NCBI RefSeq assembly: GCF_002943525.1
Contig: NZ_CP025394.1
Span: 8,509,001 to 8,573,000 of the forward strand
DNA length: 64,000 nt
Direction of reading: 5' to 3'
Origin: Kitasatospora sp. MMS16-BH015
GTDB lineage: Bacteria > Actinomycetota > Actinomycetes > Streptomycetales > Streptomycetaceae
Part shown: piece after piece, positions 16,748 to 25,697 of the stretch
Layout of the letters: every line of letters begins with the position of its first letter
Numbering within the stretch: the first letter of the stretch is position 1
The notes under the pieces: model-generated
The model's database searches: none
What the model was told of the DNA's origin: nothing
What the model saw: only the letters and a program-made list of their open reading frames with translations
Program-made: the position numbers and the translations under genes

Positions 16748-18271
16748 GTGCGGCAGCAACCGGTCCTGGAAGTGCGGGGGATCCGCAAGGAGTTCCCCGG
16801 GGTGGTGGCGCTGGACGGGGTCGACTTCCGGCTCTTCCCCGGCGAGGTGCACGCCCTGATGGGGGAGAACGGCGCCGGCAAGTCGACGCTGATCAAGGTG
16901 CTGACCGGGGTGCATCCGGCGGACGGCGGCGACGTGGTGCTGGCCGGGCGGCCGGTGCGGATCGCCGGGCCGCTCCAGGCCCAGCAGGTCGGCATCAGCA
17001 CGGTCTACCAGGAGGTCAACCTCTGCCCGAACCTTTCGGTGGCGGAGAACATCTTCATCGGGCGGGAGCCCCGCCGGTTCGGCCTGATCGACTGGGCCGC
17101 GATGCGTCGGCGGGCCGCCGAACTGGTCGACGAGCTGGACCTGGACATCGACGTCACCGCGCCGCTGAACAGCCACTCGATCGCCGTCCAGCAGCTGGTG
17201 GCCATCGTCCGCGCGGTGGACGTCAACGCCAAGGTGCTGATCCTGGACGAGCCGACCTCCAGCCTCGACCGCGACGAGGTGCGCCAACTCTTCACCGTCA
17301 TGCGGCGGTTGCGCGACCAGGGCGTGGCGATCCTGTTCGTCTCGCACTTCCTCGACCAGATCTACGAGATCTGCGACCGGATGACGGTGCTGCGCAACGG
17401 CCGGCTGGAGGGCGAGTACCGGATCGACGAGCTGAACCAGGTCGAACTGGTCTCCCGGATGATCGGCGCCGAACTCGCCGGACTCGACCAACTCGGCGGC
17501 GGTGGCCGGCGCGAGCGTGCCGCGGCCGCCACCGGACCGGCCTTCCTGGAGGCCGCCGGGCTGGCCCGCCGGGGCGCCGTCGAGCCGTACGACCTGGTGA
17601 TCCGGCCCGGCGAGGTGATCGGGCTGGCCGGGCTGCTGGGCTCGGGGCGGACCGAGGCCGCCCGGCTGCTGTTCGGCGCCGACCAGAGCGACGGCGGAAG
17701 CCTGCGGATCGAGGGCGCCGGCGCCGTGCTGCGCAGCCCGCGGGACGCGATCCGCCGGGGCATCGCGTTCTGCTCGGAGAACCGCAAGACCGAGGGCCTG
17801 GTCGGCGAACTGACCGTCCGGGAGAACATCGTGCTGGCGCTGCAGGCCGCCCGGGGCTGGGCCCGCCCGCTCTCGCGCACCGTCCAGGACGAGTACGCGC
17901 TGCGCTGGGTCCGCGCGCTGGACATCCGTCCGGCCAACCCCGAGGCGCTGGTGCGCAACCTCAGCGGCGGCAACCAGCAGAAGGTGCTGCTCGCCCGCTG
18001 GCTGATCACCGACCCGAAGCTGCTGATCCTGGACGAGCCGACCCGCGGCATCGACATCGGGGCCAAGGCCGAGATCCAGAAGCTGGTGGCCGGTCTCGCC
18101 GAGGACGGCATGGCGGTGCTCTTCATCTCCGCCGAGCTGGAGGAGGTGCTGCGGCTCAGCCACCGGATCGGCGTGCTGCGCGACCACCGGATGGTCGCCC
18201 AGCTGGACAACGACGGCGGGCTCACCCCGGAGCGCGTCATGGCCACCATCGCGAGCGGAGCGGACCAATGA
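16748..18271 (+). CDS. Sugar ABC transporter ATPase, two nucleotide-binding domains (YtfR/AraG type)
   Basis: 507 residues from GTG 16748 (GAGAGGAG upstream). Two fused ABC domains are present. The first has Walker A GENGAGKST, Walker B VLILDEPTSSLD and a degenerate signature region. The second has a modified P-loop GLLGSGRTEAARLLFG, signature LSGGNQQKVLLARWL and Walker B LLILDEPTRGID, the pattern of AraG/RbsA/XylG proteins. It powers import of a monosaccharide, probably L-arabinose. The last codons overlap the next permease as ATGA. Confidence 0.92.
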   Translation: MRQQPVLEVRGIRKEFPGVVALDGVDFRLFPGEVHALMGENGAGKSTLIKVLTGVHPADGGDVVLAGRPVRIAGPLQAQQVGISTVYQEVNLCPNLSVAENIFIGREPRRFGLIDWAAMRRRAAELVDELDLDIDVTAPLNSHSIAVQQLVAIVRAVDVNAKVLILDEPTSSLDRDEVRQLFTVMRRLRDQGVAILFVSHFLDQIYEICDRMTVLRNGRLEGEYRIDELNQVELVSRMIGAELAGLDQLGGGGRRERAAAATGPAFLEAAGLARRGAVEPYDLVIRPGEVIGLAGLLGSGRTEAARLLFGADQSDGGSLRIEGAGAVLRSPRDAIRRGIAFCSENRKTEGLVGELTVRENIVLALQAARGWARPLSRTVQDEYALRWVRALDIRPANPEALVRNLSGGNQQKVLLARWLITDPKLLILDEPTRGIDIGAKAEIQKLVAGLAEDGMAVLFISAELEEVLRLSHRIGVLRDHRMVAQLDNDGGLTPERVMATIASGADQ

Positions 18272-19347
18272 GCACGGCCACGGCGAGCCCGGTGAAGGCG
18301 GTGACCAGGTACCGGCTGTTCTGGCCGGCCGTGGTGCTGGCCGTCCTGCTGCTCGCCAACCTCGCCTTCACCCCGGACTTCTTCGCCGTCCACCTCCAGG
18401 GCGGCCACCTGTACGGGTCGCTGATCGACATCCTGCACTTCGGCGCCCCGCTGATCCTGGTCTCGCTCGGGATGACCCTGGTGATCGCCACCGGCGGCAT
18501 CGACCTGTCGGTCGGCTCGACCGTCGCGATCGCCGGCGCGCTGGCCTGTCTGCACATCAGTCAGTCCGCGAGCCCGGGCAGCCTGGGCACCGTGCTGACC
18601 GCCGTCGGCATCGCGCTGGGCACCGCGCTGGTGCTCGGCTTCGTCAACGGGGTGCTGGTGGCCAGGATCGGTGTCCAGCCGATCATCGCCACGCTGATCC
18701 TGATGGTCGCCGGGCGTGGGGTGGCGCAGCTGATCACCGACGGCCAGATCATCACCGTCACCAGCGATCCGTACAAGCTGATCGGCGGCGGCTACTGGCT
18801 GACCATGCCCTTCGCGATCCTGCTCAGCGCGGTGGTGGTGCTGGCCACCGTGCTGCTGACCCGCTCGACCGCGCTCGGCCTGCTGCTCGAATCCGTCGGC
18901 GGCAACCCGGTGGCCAGCCGGCTGGTCGGCATCCGGGCGGCGCGCCTGGTGGCGCTGGTCTACGTGTTCAGTGCGCTGTGCGCGGCGCTGGCCGGCCTGA
19001 TGGTCTCCTCCAACGTGTCGGCCGCCGACGGCAACAACGCCGGCCTGTGGATCGAGTTGGACGCCATCCTCGCGGTGGTGCTGGGCGGGACCTCGCTGAA
19101 CGGCGGCCGGTTCTCGATCGGCGGCACCGTGCTGGGCGCGCTGATCATCCAGACCCTCTCCACCACGGTCTACACCATCGGCATCCCGCCGGAGACCACC
19201 CTGGTGTTCAAGGCGTTCGTGGTGATCGTGGTCTGCCTGATCCAGTCGCCTGCCTTCCGCGCCAAGCTCGCCGGCCGCGGCGCCCGGGCCCGGCGCACCG
19301 CCCGGCCGCACGCCGCGGCCCCCAAGAACCGGGAGGTCGGCGCATGA
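18268..19347 (+). CDS. Sugar ABC transporter permease (YtfT/RbsC type)
   Basis: 359 residues with about ten hydrophobic segments and the BPD_transp_2 signatures LGMTLVIATGGIDLSVGS and GGNPVASRLVGI...VVLGGTSLNGG. It starts at ATG 18268, overlapping the ATPase stop by 4 bp, and ends overlapping the second permease. It forms one half of the membrane channel of the probable arabinose transporter. The C-terminus is Arg/Ala-rich and cytosolic. Confidence 0.9.
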   Translation: MSTATASPVKAVTRYRLFWPAVVLAVLLLANLAFTPDFFAVHLQGGHLYGSLIDILHFGAPLILVSLGMTLVIATGGIDLSVGSTVAIAGALACLHISQSASPGSLGTVLTAVGIALGTALVLGFVNGVLVARIGVQPIIATLILMVAGRGVAQLITDGQIITVTSDPYKLIGGGYWLTMPFAILLSAVVVLATVLLTRSTALGLLLESVGGNPVASRLVGIRAARLVALVYVFSALCAALAGLMVSSNVSAADGNNAGLWIELDAILAVVLGGTSLNGGRFSIGGTVLGALIIQTLSTTVYTIGIPPETTLVFKAFVVIVVCLIQSPAFRAKLAGRGARARRTARPHAAAPKNREVGA

Positions 19348-20315
19348 ACGCCAACGCCCTGCTGACCCGCCTGCGCGGGCAGATCCCGCTGCTGGTCACC
19401 GCGGTCCTGCTGGTGTCGATGTTCAGCGTCGGCTCGGTGCAGTACGACGGCTTCTTCTCCGGCCAGGTCGTGCTCAACCTGTTCATCGACAACGCCTTCC
19501 TGCTGGTCGTCGCGGTCGGCATGACCTTCGTGGTGCTGACCGGGGGCATCGACCTCTCGGTCGGCGCGGTGGTGGCGCTCTCCACCATGGTCTCCGCCTG
19601 GCTGGTCGAGAAGCATGGCTGGCCGCCGCTGCTGGTGATCCCGCTGGTACTGCTGATGGGCACCGTGGGCGGGTGGGTGATGGGCTGGGTGATCCACGTC
19701 TTCGAGATCCAGCCGTTCATCGTCACCCTGGCCGGCATGTTCCTGGCCCGCGGCCTCTGCTACACGATCAGCATCGAGTCGATCTCCATCACCAACCCGC
19801 AGTACACCGCGATGGCGCAGACCCGGATCCCGCTCGGCAGCCTGTTCGTCTCGCCGAGCGCGGTGATCGCGCTGCTGGTGGTGGCCGTCGGCTTCGTGGT
19901 GCTGCACTACACCCGGCTGGGCCGCAACGTGTACGCGCTCGGCGGCAGCGAGCAGTCGGCGCTGCTGATGGGCCTGCCGGTGCAGCGCACCAAGACCGCC
20001 GTCTACGCGATCAGCGGCTTCTGCTCCGCGCTCGGCGGGGTGCTGCTCACCTTCTACATGCTCTCCGGCTACGGCCTGCACGCGGTGGGTCTGGAGCTCG
20101 ACGCGATCGCCGCGGTGGTGATCGGCGGCACCCTGCTGACCGGCGGCTCCGGCTACCTGCTGGGCACCCTGCTCGGGGTGCTGGTGCTCGGGCTGATCCA
20201 GACCGTGATCAGCTTCCAGGGCACGCTGAGCTCCTGGTGGACCAGGATCGTGATCGGCGCGCTGCTGTTCGTCTTCATCGTCCTGCAGCGGCTGATCACC
20301 GCCCGCCGGCGCTGA
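19344..20315 (+). CDS. Sugar ABC transporter permease (YjfF/RbsC type)
   Basis: 323 residues, many membrane segments, with VGMTFVVLTGGIDLSVGA and VVIGGTLLTGGSGYLLGT as in YjfF. The ATGA overlap with the previous permease shows translational coupling. Two unlike permeases with one double ATPase is the YtfQRT-YjfF arrangement. It is followed by a 183-bp gap before araB. Confidence 0.9.
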   Translation: MNANALLTRLRGQIPLLVTAVLLVSMFSVGSVQYDGFFSGQVVLNLFIDNAFLLVVAVGMTFVVLTGGIDLSVGAVVALSTMVSAWLVEKHGWPPLLVIPLVLLMGTVGGWVMGWVIHVFEIQPFIVTLAGMFLARGLCYTISIESISITNPQYTAMAQTRIPLGSLFVSPSAVIALLVVAVGFVVLHYTRLGRNVYALGGSEQSALLMGLPVQRTKTAVYAISGFCSALGGVLLTFYMLSGYGLHAVGLELDAIAAVVIGGTLLTGGSGYLLGTLLGVLVLGLIQTVISFQGTLSSWWTRIVIGALLFVFIVLQRLITARRR

Positions 20316-20498
20316 CAGCGCTGACGACAGCGCACCAGCCTTCAGAACCCCGCTCGGCCGTCCGCCATCCGCTTCTTCGGCCGGCCCTGCGGCCCCCGGC
20401 CGGCCGTCGGCCCGCAACGACGCGGAACCGCCGACGGCCGCCGAACCCACCAGCCCGACGCACCCTCAGACACCCCGTCCGACGCCAAGGAAGAGACC

Positions 20499-22202
20499 GT
20501 GAGCATGACGTCCCACCAAGACCAGGCCAACGGGCCGGAGAGCTACGTCGTCGGCGTGGACTTCGGCACCCTGTCCGGGCGCGCGGTCGTGGTCCGCACC
20601 AGCGACGGCGAGGAGCTCGGCACGGCCGTGCACGCCTACCCGCACGCCGTGATCGAGCGCGAGCTGCCCGGCACCGGCCTGCGGCTGCCCCCGGACTGGG
20701 CGCTCCAGCACCCCGAGGACTGGCGGGAGGTGCTGCGCACGGCCGTCCCGGCCGCGCTGGCCGCCGCCGGGGTCGACCCGCAGCGGGTGATCGGCATCGC
20801 CACCGACTTCACCGCCTGCACCGTGCTGCCCGTCCGGGCCGACGGCACCCCGCTGGCCGAGACCGCCGAGTGGGCCGCACGCCCGCATGCCTGGCCCAAG
20901 TTGTGGAAGCACCACGCCGCCCAGGCCCAGGCCGACCGGATCAACGACCTGGCGCACGCCCGGGGCGAGAAGTGGATCGGCCGCTACGGCGGCAAGATCT
21001 CCGCCGAGTGGCAGTACGCCAAGGCGCTGCAGGTGCTGGAGGAGGACCCGGCGGTCTACGCCGCCTGCGAGCGCTGGATCGAGGCCGCCGACTGGATCGT
21101 CTGGCAGCTCACCGGCGCCGAATCCCGCAACACCTGCACGGCCGGGTACAAGGGCATCTTCCAGGACGGCGGCTACCCGAGCGAGGAATACCTCGCCGCG
21201 CTGCACCCGGAGTTCGCCGACTTCGCCCGCACCCGCCTGGAGCACCCGCTGGCCCCGCTCGGCTCCCGGGTCGGCTCGCTCACCCCCGAGGCCGCCGCCT
21301 GGACCGGCCTGCCCGCCGGCATCGCGGTGGCCGCCGGCAACGTCGACGCGCACGTGGCCGCCCCCGCCGCGCAGGCCGTGGAGGACGGCCAACTGCTGGC
21401 CATCATGGGCACCTCGACCTGCCACGTGGTCAACGGCCCCGCCCTGGCGGACGTACCCGGCATCTGCGGGGTGGTCGACGGCGGCATCGTGGCGGGATCC
21501 TGGGGCTTCGAGGCCGGGCAGAGCGCGGTGGGCGACATCTTCGCCTGGTGGCTGCGCCAGGGCCTGCCGGCCGACTACCTCGCCGAGGCCGAGGCCACCG
21601 GCGAGGACGCGCACCAGCTGCTCACCCGCAAGGCCGCCAGGCAGCGGATCGGCGCCCACGGCCTCGTCGCCCTGGACTGGATGAACGGCAACCGCTCCAC
21701 CCTGGTCGACCACCACCTCTCCGGCGTCATCGCCGGCCTCACCCTGGCCACCACCCCCGAGGACGTCTACCGCGCCCTGCTCGAGGCGACGGCCTTCGGC
21801 ACCCGCACCATCGTCGAGGCGCTGGAGCAGGGCGGCGTCCCCGTCACCGAGTTCATCGTGACCGGCGGCCTGAAGAAGAACGTCCTGCTGATGCAGATCT
21901 ACGCCGACGTGCTGCGCCGCCCGGTCTCGCTCGCGGTCTCCGAGCAGGGCCCGGCCGTCGGCTCGGCGATCCACGCGGCCGTCGCCGCCGGGGCCCACCC
22001 CGACGTCCGCGCGGCCGCCGCCGCGATGGGGCGGGTGGAGCGCGCCGCGTACCTGCCCAGCCCGGCCCGCGCCGACGCGTACGACCTGCTGTACGCCGAG
22101 TACCGCGCCCTGCACGAGCACTTCGGCACCGGACCCGACAAGCTGCTCCACCGCCTGCGCCGGCTGCGCAACGACGCCCTCACCCACGACAGCGAGGACT
22201 GA
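20499..22202 (+). CDS. araB: Ribulokinase
   Basis: 567 residues, the expected length. It phosphorylates L-ribulose to L-ribulose-5-phosphate using ATP. FGGY-kinase features are the N-terminal phosphate-binding loop VVGVDFGTLSGRAVVV, the catalytic Asp in AAGNVDAHV, the sugar-binding region GGKISAEWQYAKAL, MGTSTCHVV, and the C-terminal FIVTGGLKKNVLLMQIYADVL. GTG 20499 follows AAGGAAGAG; an ATG 6 bp later is an alternative. It is followed by araD after 5 bp and araA, so the whole L-arabinose route is present in order B-D-A. Confidence 0.96.
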   Translation: MSMTSHQDQANGPESYVVGVDFGTLSGRAVVVRTSDGEELGTAVHAYPHAVIERELPGTGLRLPPDWALQHPEDWREVLRTAVPAALAAAGVDPQRVIGIATDFTACTVLPVRADGTPLAETAEWAARPHAWPKLWKHHAAQAQADRINDLAHARGEKWIGRYGGKISAEWQYAKALQVLEEDPAVYAACERWIEAADWIVWQLTGAESRNTCTAGYKGIFQDGGYPSEEYLAALHPEFADFARTRLEHPLAPLGSRVGSLTPEAAAWTGLPAGIAVAAGNVDAHVAAPAAQAVEDGQLLAIMGTSTCHVVNGPALADVPGICGVVDGGIVAGSWGFEAGQSAVGDIFAWWLRQGLPADYLAEAEATGEDAHQLLTRKAARQRIGAHGLVALDWMNGNRSTLVDHHLSGVIAGLTLATTPEDVYRALLEATAFGTRTIVEALEQGGVPVTEFIVTGGLKKNVLLMQIYADVLRRPVSLAVSEQGPAVGSAIHAAVAAGAHPDVRAAAAAMGRVERAAYLPSPARADAYDLLYAEYRALHEHFGTGPDKLLHRLRRLRNDALTHDSED

Positions 22203-22207
22203 CCCCC

Positions 22208-22879
22208 ATGACCACCCAGATAGAGCTGATTCGGCGTCAGGTCGCCGAGCTGCATCAAGAGTTGGTCCGCTACGGCCTGGTGGTGTGGACGGCCGGCAAC
22301 GTGTCCGCCCGGGTGCCGGGCGAGGACCTGCTGGTGATCAAGCCCAGCGGGGTCTCCTACGAGGAGCTGACCCCGGAGAACATGATCCTGTGCGACCTGG
22401 ACGGCACGGTGGTCGAGGGCGAGCACTCGCCCTCCTCCGACACCGCCGCGCACGCCTACGTCTACCGCCACCGCCCCGACGTGGGCGGCGTGGTGCACAC
22501 CCACTCCACCTACGCCAGCGCCTGGGCCGCCCGGGGCGAGGCGGTGCCGTGCGTGCTCACCGCGATGGCCGACGAGTTCGGCGCCGAGATCCCGGTCGGG
22601 CCGTTCGCGCTGATCGGCGACGACTCGATCGGCCGGGGCATCGTCGAGACCCTGGACGGCCACCGCTCGCCCGCGGTCCTGATGAAGAGCCACGGCGTGT
22701 TCACCATCGGCAAGGACGCCAAGGCCGCCGTCAAGGCCGCCGTGATGTGCGAGGACGTCGCCCGTACCGTGCACATCTCCCGCCAGCTCGGCGACCCGCT
22801 GCCGATCGCCCAGGCGGACATCGACCGCCTCAACTACCGCTACCAGAACGTCTACGGCCAGCAGCCCGCTGCCAAGTGA
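22208..22879 (+). CDS. araD: L-ribulose-5-phosphate 4-epimerase
   Basis: 223 residues, class II aldolase fold. It converts L-ribulose-5-phosphate to D-xylulose-5-phosphate. Family marks are TAGNVSARV, the phosphate-binding KPSGVSYEEL, SSDTAAHAYVYRHRPD, and the zinc ligands in VVHTHSTYA plus a later His in LMKSHGVFTIG. It begins 5 bp after araB and ends 13 bp before araA. Confidence 0.94.
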   Translation: MTTQIELIRRQVAELHQELVRYGLVVWTAGNVSARVPGEDLLVIKPSGVSYEELTPENMILCDLDGTVVEGEHSPSSDTAAHAYVYRHRPDVGGVVHTHSTYASAWAARGEAVPCVLTAMADEFGAEIPVGPFALIGDDSIGRGIVETLDGHRSPAVLMKSHGVFTIGKDAKAAVKAAVMCEDVARTVHISRQLGDPLPIAQADIDRLNYRYQNVYGQQPAAK

Positions 22880-22892
22880 AGGAGTACCACCC

Positions 22893-24398
22893 GTGACTGA
22901 GGTTTTCACCGGGCGTGAGATCTGGTTCCTCACCGGCAGCCAGGGCCTGTACGGCGAGGAGACGCTCCAGCAGGTCGCCGAGCAGTCCCGGCAGGTCGTC
23001 AACCAGCTGGCCGTGGCCGGGCTGCCGGTCCGGCTGATCTGGAAGCCGGTGCTCACCGATGCCGGAGCGATCCGCCGGGTCTGCCTGGAGGCGAACGCCG
23101 ACGACGCCTGCGTCGGCCTGATCGCCTGGATGCACACCTTCTCCCCGGCCAAGATGTGGATATCCGGCCTCGACGCGCTGCGCAAGCCGCTGCTGCACCT
23201 GCACACCCAGGCCAACCGCGACCTGCCCTGGGCGTCCATCGACATGGACTTCATGAACCTGAACCAGGCCGCCCACGGCGACCGCGAGTTCGGCTACATC
23301 CAGTCCCGCCTCGGCGTCACCCGCAAGACGGTGGCCGGCCACGTCAGCGACCCGGTGGTGGCCCAGCGGATCGCCGGCTGGTCCCGCGCGGCGGCCGGCC
23401 GGGCCGACCTCGGCTCGCTCAAGCTGGCCCGCTTCGGTGACAACATGCGCGACGTCGCCGTCACCGAGGGCGACAAGGTCGAGGCCCAGCTGCGGTTCGG
23501 CGTCTCGGTCAACACCTACGGCGTCAACGACCTGGTCGCCGCCGTGGATTCGGCCGCCGACGCCGAAGTCACCGCCCTGGTCAAGGAGTACGAGGAGCTC
23601 TACCGGCTGGCCCCCGAGCTGCGCCTGGGCGGCGACCGGCACGACTCGCTGCGCTACGCCGCCCGGATCGAGCTCGGCCTGCGCGGCTTCCTGGAGGCCG
23701 GCGGCTTCGGGGCCTTCACCACCAACTTCGAGGACCTCGGCGGGCTGCGCCAGCTGCCCGGCCTCGCCGTGCAGCGGCTGATGGCCGACGGCTACGGCTT
23801 CGGCGGCGAGGGCGACTGGAAGACCTCCGTCCTGCTGCGCACCCTCAAGACCGTCGCCACCGGGCTGCCCGGTGGCACCTCCTTCATGGAGGACTACACC
23901 TACCACCTCGAGCCGGGACGGGAGCTGATCCTCGGGGCGCACATGCTCGAGGTCTGCCCGACGATCGCCTCCGCCACCCCGTCCTGCGAGATCCACCCGC
24001 TGGGCATCGGCGGCCGCGAGGACCCGGTCCGTCTGGTCTTCGACGCCGAGCCCGGCCCGGCCGTGGTGGTCGGCCTCGCCGACCTGGGCGACCGGTTCCG
24101 GCTGGTGGCCAACGAGATCGACGTGGTGGACCCGGCCGAGCCGCTGCCCAACCTGCCGGTCGCGCGTGCCGTCTGGCAGCCCCGGCCCAACCTGCGGACC
24201 TCCACCGAGGCCTGGCTGACGGCCGGCGGCCCGCACCACACCGTGCTGTCCAGCGCCCTCGGCACCGAGGAGCTGGACAACCTCGCGGAGATGCTCGCCA
24301 CCGAGCTGGTGGTGATCGACGCCGACACCACCATGCGCGGCTTCACCCGCGAACTGCGCTGGAACCAGGCGTACCACCGCCTGGCCCAGCGGCTCTGA
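22893..24398 (+). CDS. araA: L-arabinose isomerase
   Basis: 501 residues, full length. It interconverts L-arabinose and L-ribulose. It begins EIWFLTGSQGLYGEETLQQV, as in characterised AraA proteins. Metal and catalytic residues are recognisable in GFGAFTTNFEDL (Glu), SFMEDYTYHLEPG (Glu), GAHMLEVCP (His) and the late His in GGPHHTV. GTG 22893 follows AAGGAG. It is the last enzyme of the three-gene core and is followed by a hairpin at 24419. Confidence 0.97.
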   Translation: MTEVFTGREIWFLTGSQGLYGEETLQQVAEQSRQVVNQLAVAGLPVRLIWKPVLTDAGAIRRVCLEANADDACVGLIAWMHTFSPAKMWISGLDALRKPLLHLHTQANRDLPWASIDMDFMNLNQAAHGDREFGYIQSRLGVTRKTVAGHVSDPVVAQRIAGWSRAAAGRADLGSLKLARFGDNMRDVAVTEGDKVEAQLRFGVSVNTYGVNDLVAAVDSAADAEVTALVKEYEELYRLAPELRLGGDRHDSLRYAARIELGLRGFLEAGGFGAFTTNFEDLGGLRQLPGLAVQRLMADGYGFGGEGDWKTSVLLRTLKTVATGLPGGTSFMEDYTYHLEPGRELILGAHMLEVCPTIASATPSCEIHPLGIGGREDPVRLVFDAEPGPAVVVGLADLGDRFRLVANEIDVVDPAEPLPNLPVARAVWQPRPNLRTSTEAWLTAGGPHHTVLSSALGTEELDNLAEMLATELVVIDADTTMRGFTRELRWNQAYHRLAQRL

Positions 24399-24418
24399 CC
24401 GCTTCTTCCAGCAGGACC

Positions 24419-24448
24419 GACGACGCCCGTCCACCCGCGGGCGTCGTC
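24419..24448 (+). terminator. Hairpin after araA
   Basis: GACGACGCCCG/CGGGCGTCGTC, an 11-bp stem with an 8-nt loop, 20 bp after the araA stop and with no T-tract. It may partly separate araA from galM-tal. Confidence 0.65.
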
Positions 24449-24450
24449 AC

Positions 24451-24544
24451 CCGTTTCCAGGCCTCACCGTTTCCAGGCCTCGCCGCTACCAGGCCCCGCC
24501 GTTGCCAGGTCGCCCCGTCCGCAGCCCGCCGCTTCCAGCCCCCT
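24451..24544. repeat. 16-bp tandem repeat between araA and galM
   Basis: Units of CCGTTTCCAGGCCTCR occur at 24451, 24467, 24483 and 24499. The first two are near identical and later ones diverge, with shorter decayed units to about 24544. No function is evident. Confidence 0.75.
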
Positions 24545-24571
24545 TTCCCGTACGTCGAACGGAGCCCGCCA

Positions 24572-25681
24572 GTGCCGCCCGCCAACCCCGCTCGCCTGAG
24601 GGTCACCCAGGCCGAGGTCGCCGTCCTGCCTGACGGGCAGCCGATCACCCGCTGGACCTTCGGCGCCCCGGACGGCGTGACGGCCGAGGTGCTCAGCCTC
24701 GGCGCCCGCCTCGAAGCCCTGCACGCTCCCGACCGGGACGGGCAGTCGGCCAATGTCGTCCTCGGCAGCGGGCAGATCGACCAACTGTTCGGCGAGGGAG
24801 CCTACTTCGGCGCCACCGTCGGGCGCTACGCCAACCGCATCGCGGGCGGCGTGCTGCCGCTGGAGGGCACCCGCCACCGCCTCGCCACCCAGTCCACCGG
24901 CCACACCCTGCACGGCGGCCCGGACGGATTCGCCACCCGGCCGTGGGAGGGGGAGCCCGTCCGGGAGGTCGGGCGGGTCGGCGTGCGGCTGCGGCTGCAC
25001 AGCCCGGACGGCGACCAGGGATTCCCCGGTGCGCTCACCGCCGAGGTCACCTACCTGCTTGACGCCCAGGGCGAGTTGACCATCGACTACCGGGCGACCA
25101 CCGAGGCGCTCACCGTGGTCAACCTCACCAACCACGCCTACTTCAACCTCGCGGGCGAGGGCAGCGGCACGGTGCTCGACCACCTGCTCCAGGTGGAGGC
25201 GGTCGGCTACCTGCCGGTCGGCGAGGACCTGATCCCGCTCGGCCCCGTCGCACCCGTGGCCGACAGCCCCTTCGACCTCCGCCAGGCCCAGGTGATCGGC
25301 GACCGGTTCGCGCTGCGCCACCCGCAGCTCGGCCCGGCCGGCGGGGGCTACGACCACAACTGGGTGCTGGACGGCATCGGCCTGCGGACCGTCGCCGTCC
25401 TCGAGGACCCGGCGGGCGGGCGCCGGCTGGAGTGCCGGACGACCGAGCCCGGTCTGCAGATCTACACCGGCAACCTCTTCGAGGGCTCGGTCACCGGCCG
25501 GTCCGGCCGCCCCTACCGCGCCCACGCGGGCATCGCCCTGGAGACCCAGCACTTCCCCGACTCGCCGAACCGGCCCGACTACCCCTCCACCCTCCTGCAC
25601 CCCGGGCAGGAGTACCGCTCCACCACGGCCTACCGGTTCACCACCGACCGGGCCACGGCCTCCCCACAGCAACACCGATGA
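24572..25681 (+). CDS. galM: Aldose 1-epimerase (mutarotase)
   Basis: 369 residues of the GalM beta-sandwich family. It interconverts alpha and beta anomers of free aldoses. Catalytic His residues lie in GHTLHGGPDGF and LTNHAYFNLAG, and the base Glu in GIALETQHFPD; VGRYANRIAGG is a family mark. GTG 24572 is the apparent start; an earlier in-frame start is not needed. It is followed by transaldolase after 16 bp, so the pair is cotranscribed and serves imported pentoses. Confidence 0.92.
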   Translation: MPPANPARLRVTQAEVAVLPDGQPITRWTFGAPDGVTAEVLSLGARLEALHAPDRDGQSANVVLGSGQIDQLFGEGAYFGATVGRYANRIAGGVLPLEGTRHRLATQSTGHTLHGGPDGFATRPWEGEPVREVGRVGVRLRLHSPDGDQGFPGALTAEVTYLLDAQGELTIDYRATTEALTVVNLTNHAYFNLAGEGSGTVLDHLLQVEAVGYLPVGEDLIPLGPVAPVADSPFDLRQAQVIGDRFALRHPQLGPAGGGYDHNWVLDGIGLRTVAVLEDPAGGRRLECRTTEPGLQIYTGNLFEGSVTGRSGRPYRAHAGIALETQHFPDSPNRPDYPSTLLHPGQEYRSTTAYRFTTDRATASPQQHR

Positions 25682-25697
25682 AGAGGGATGAAGCACC

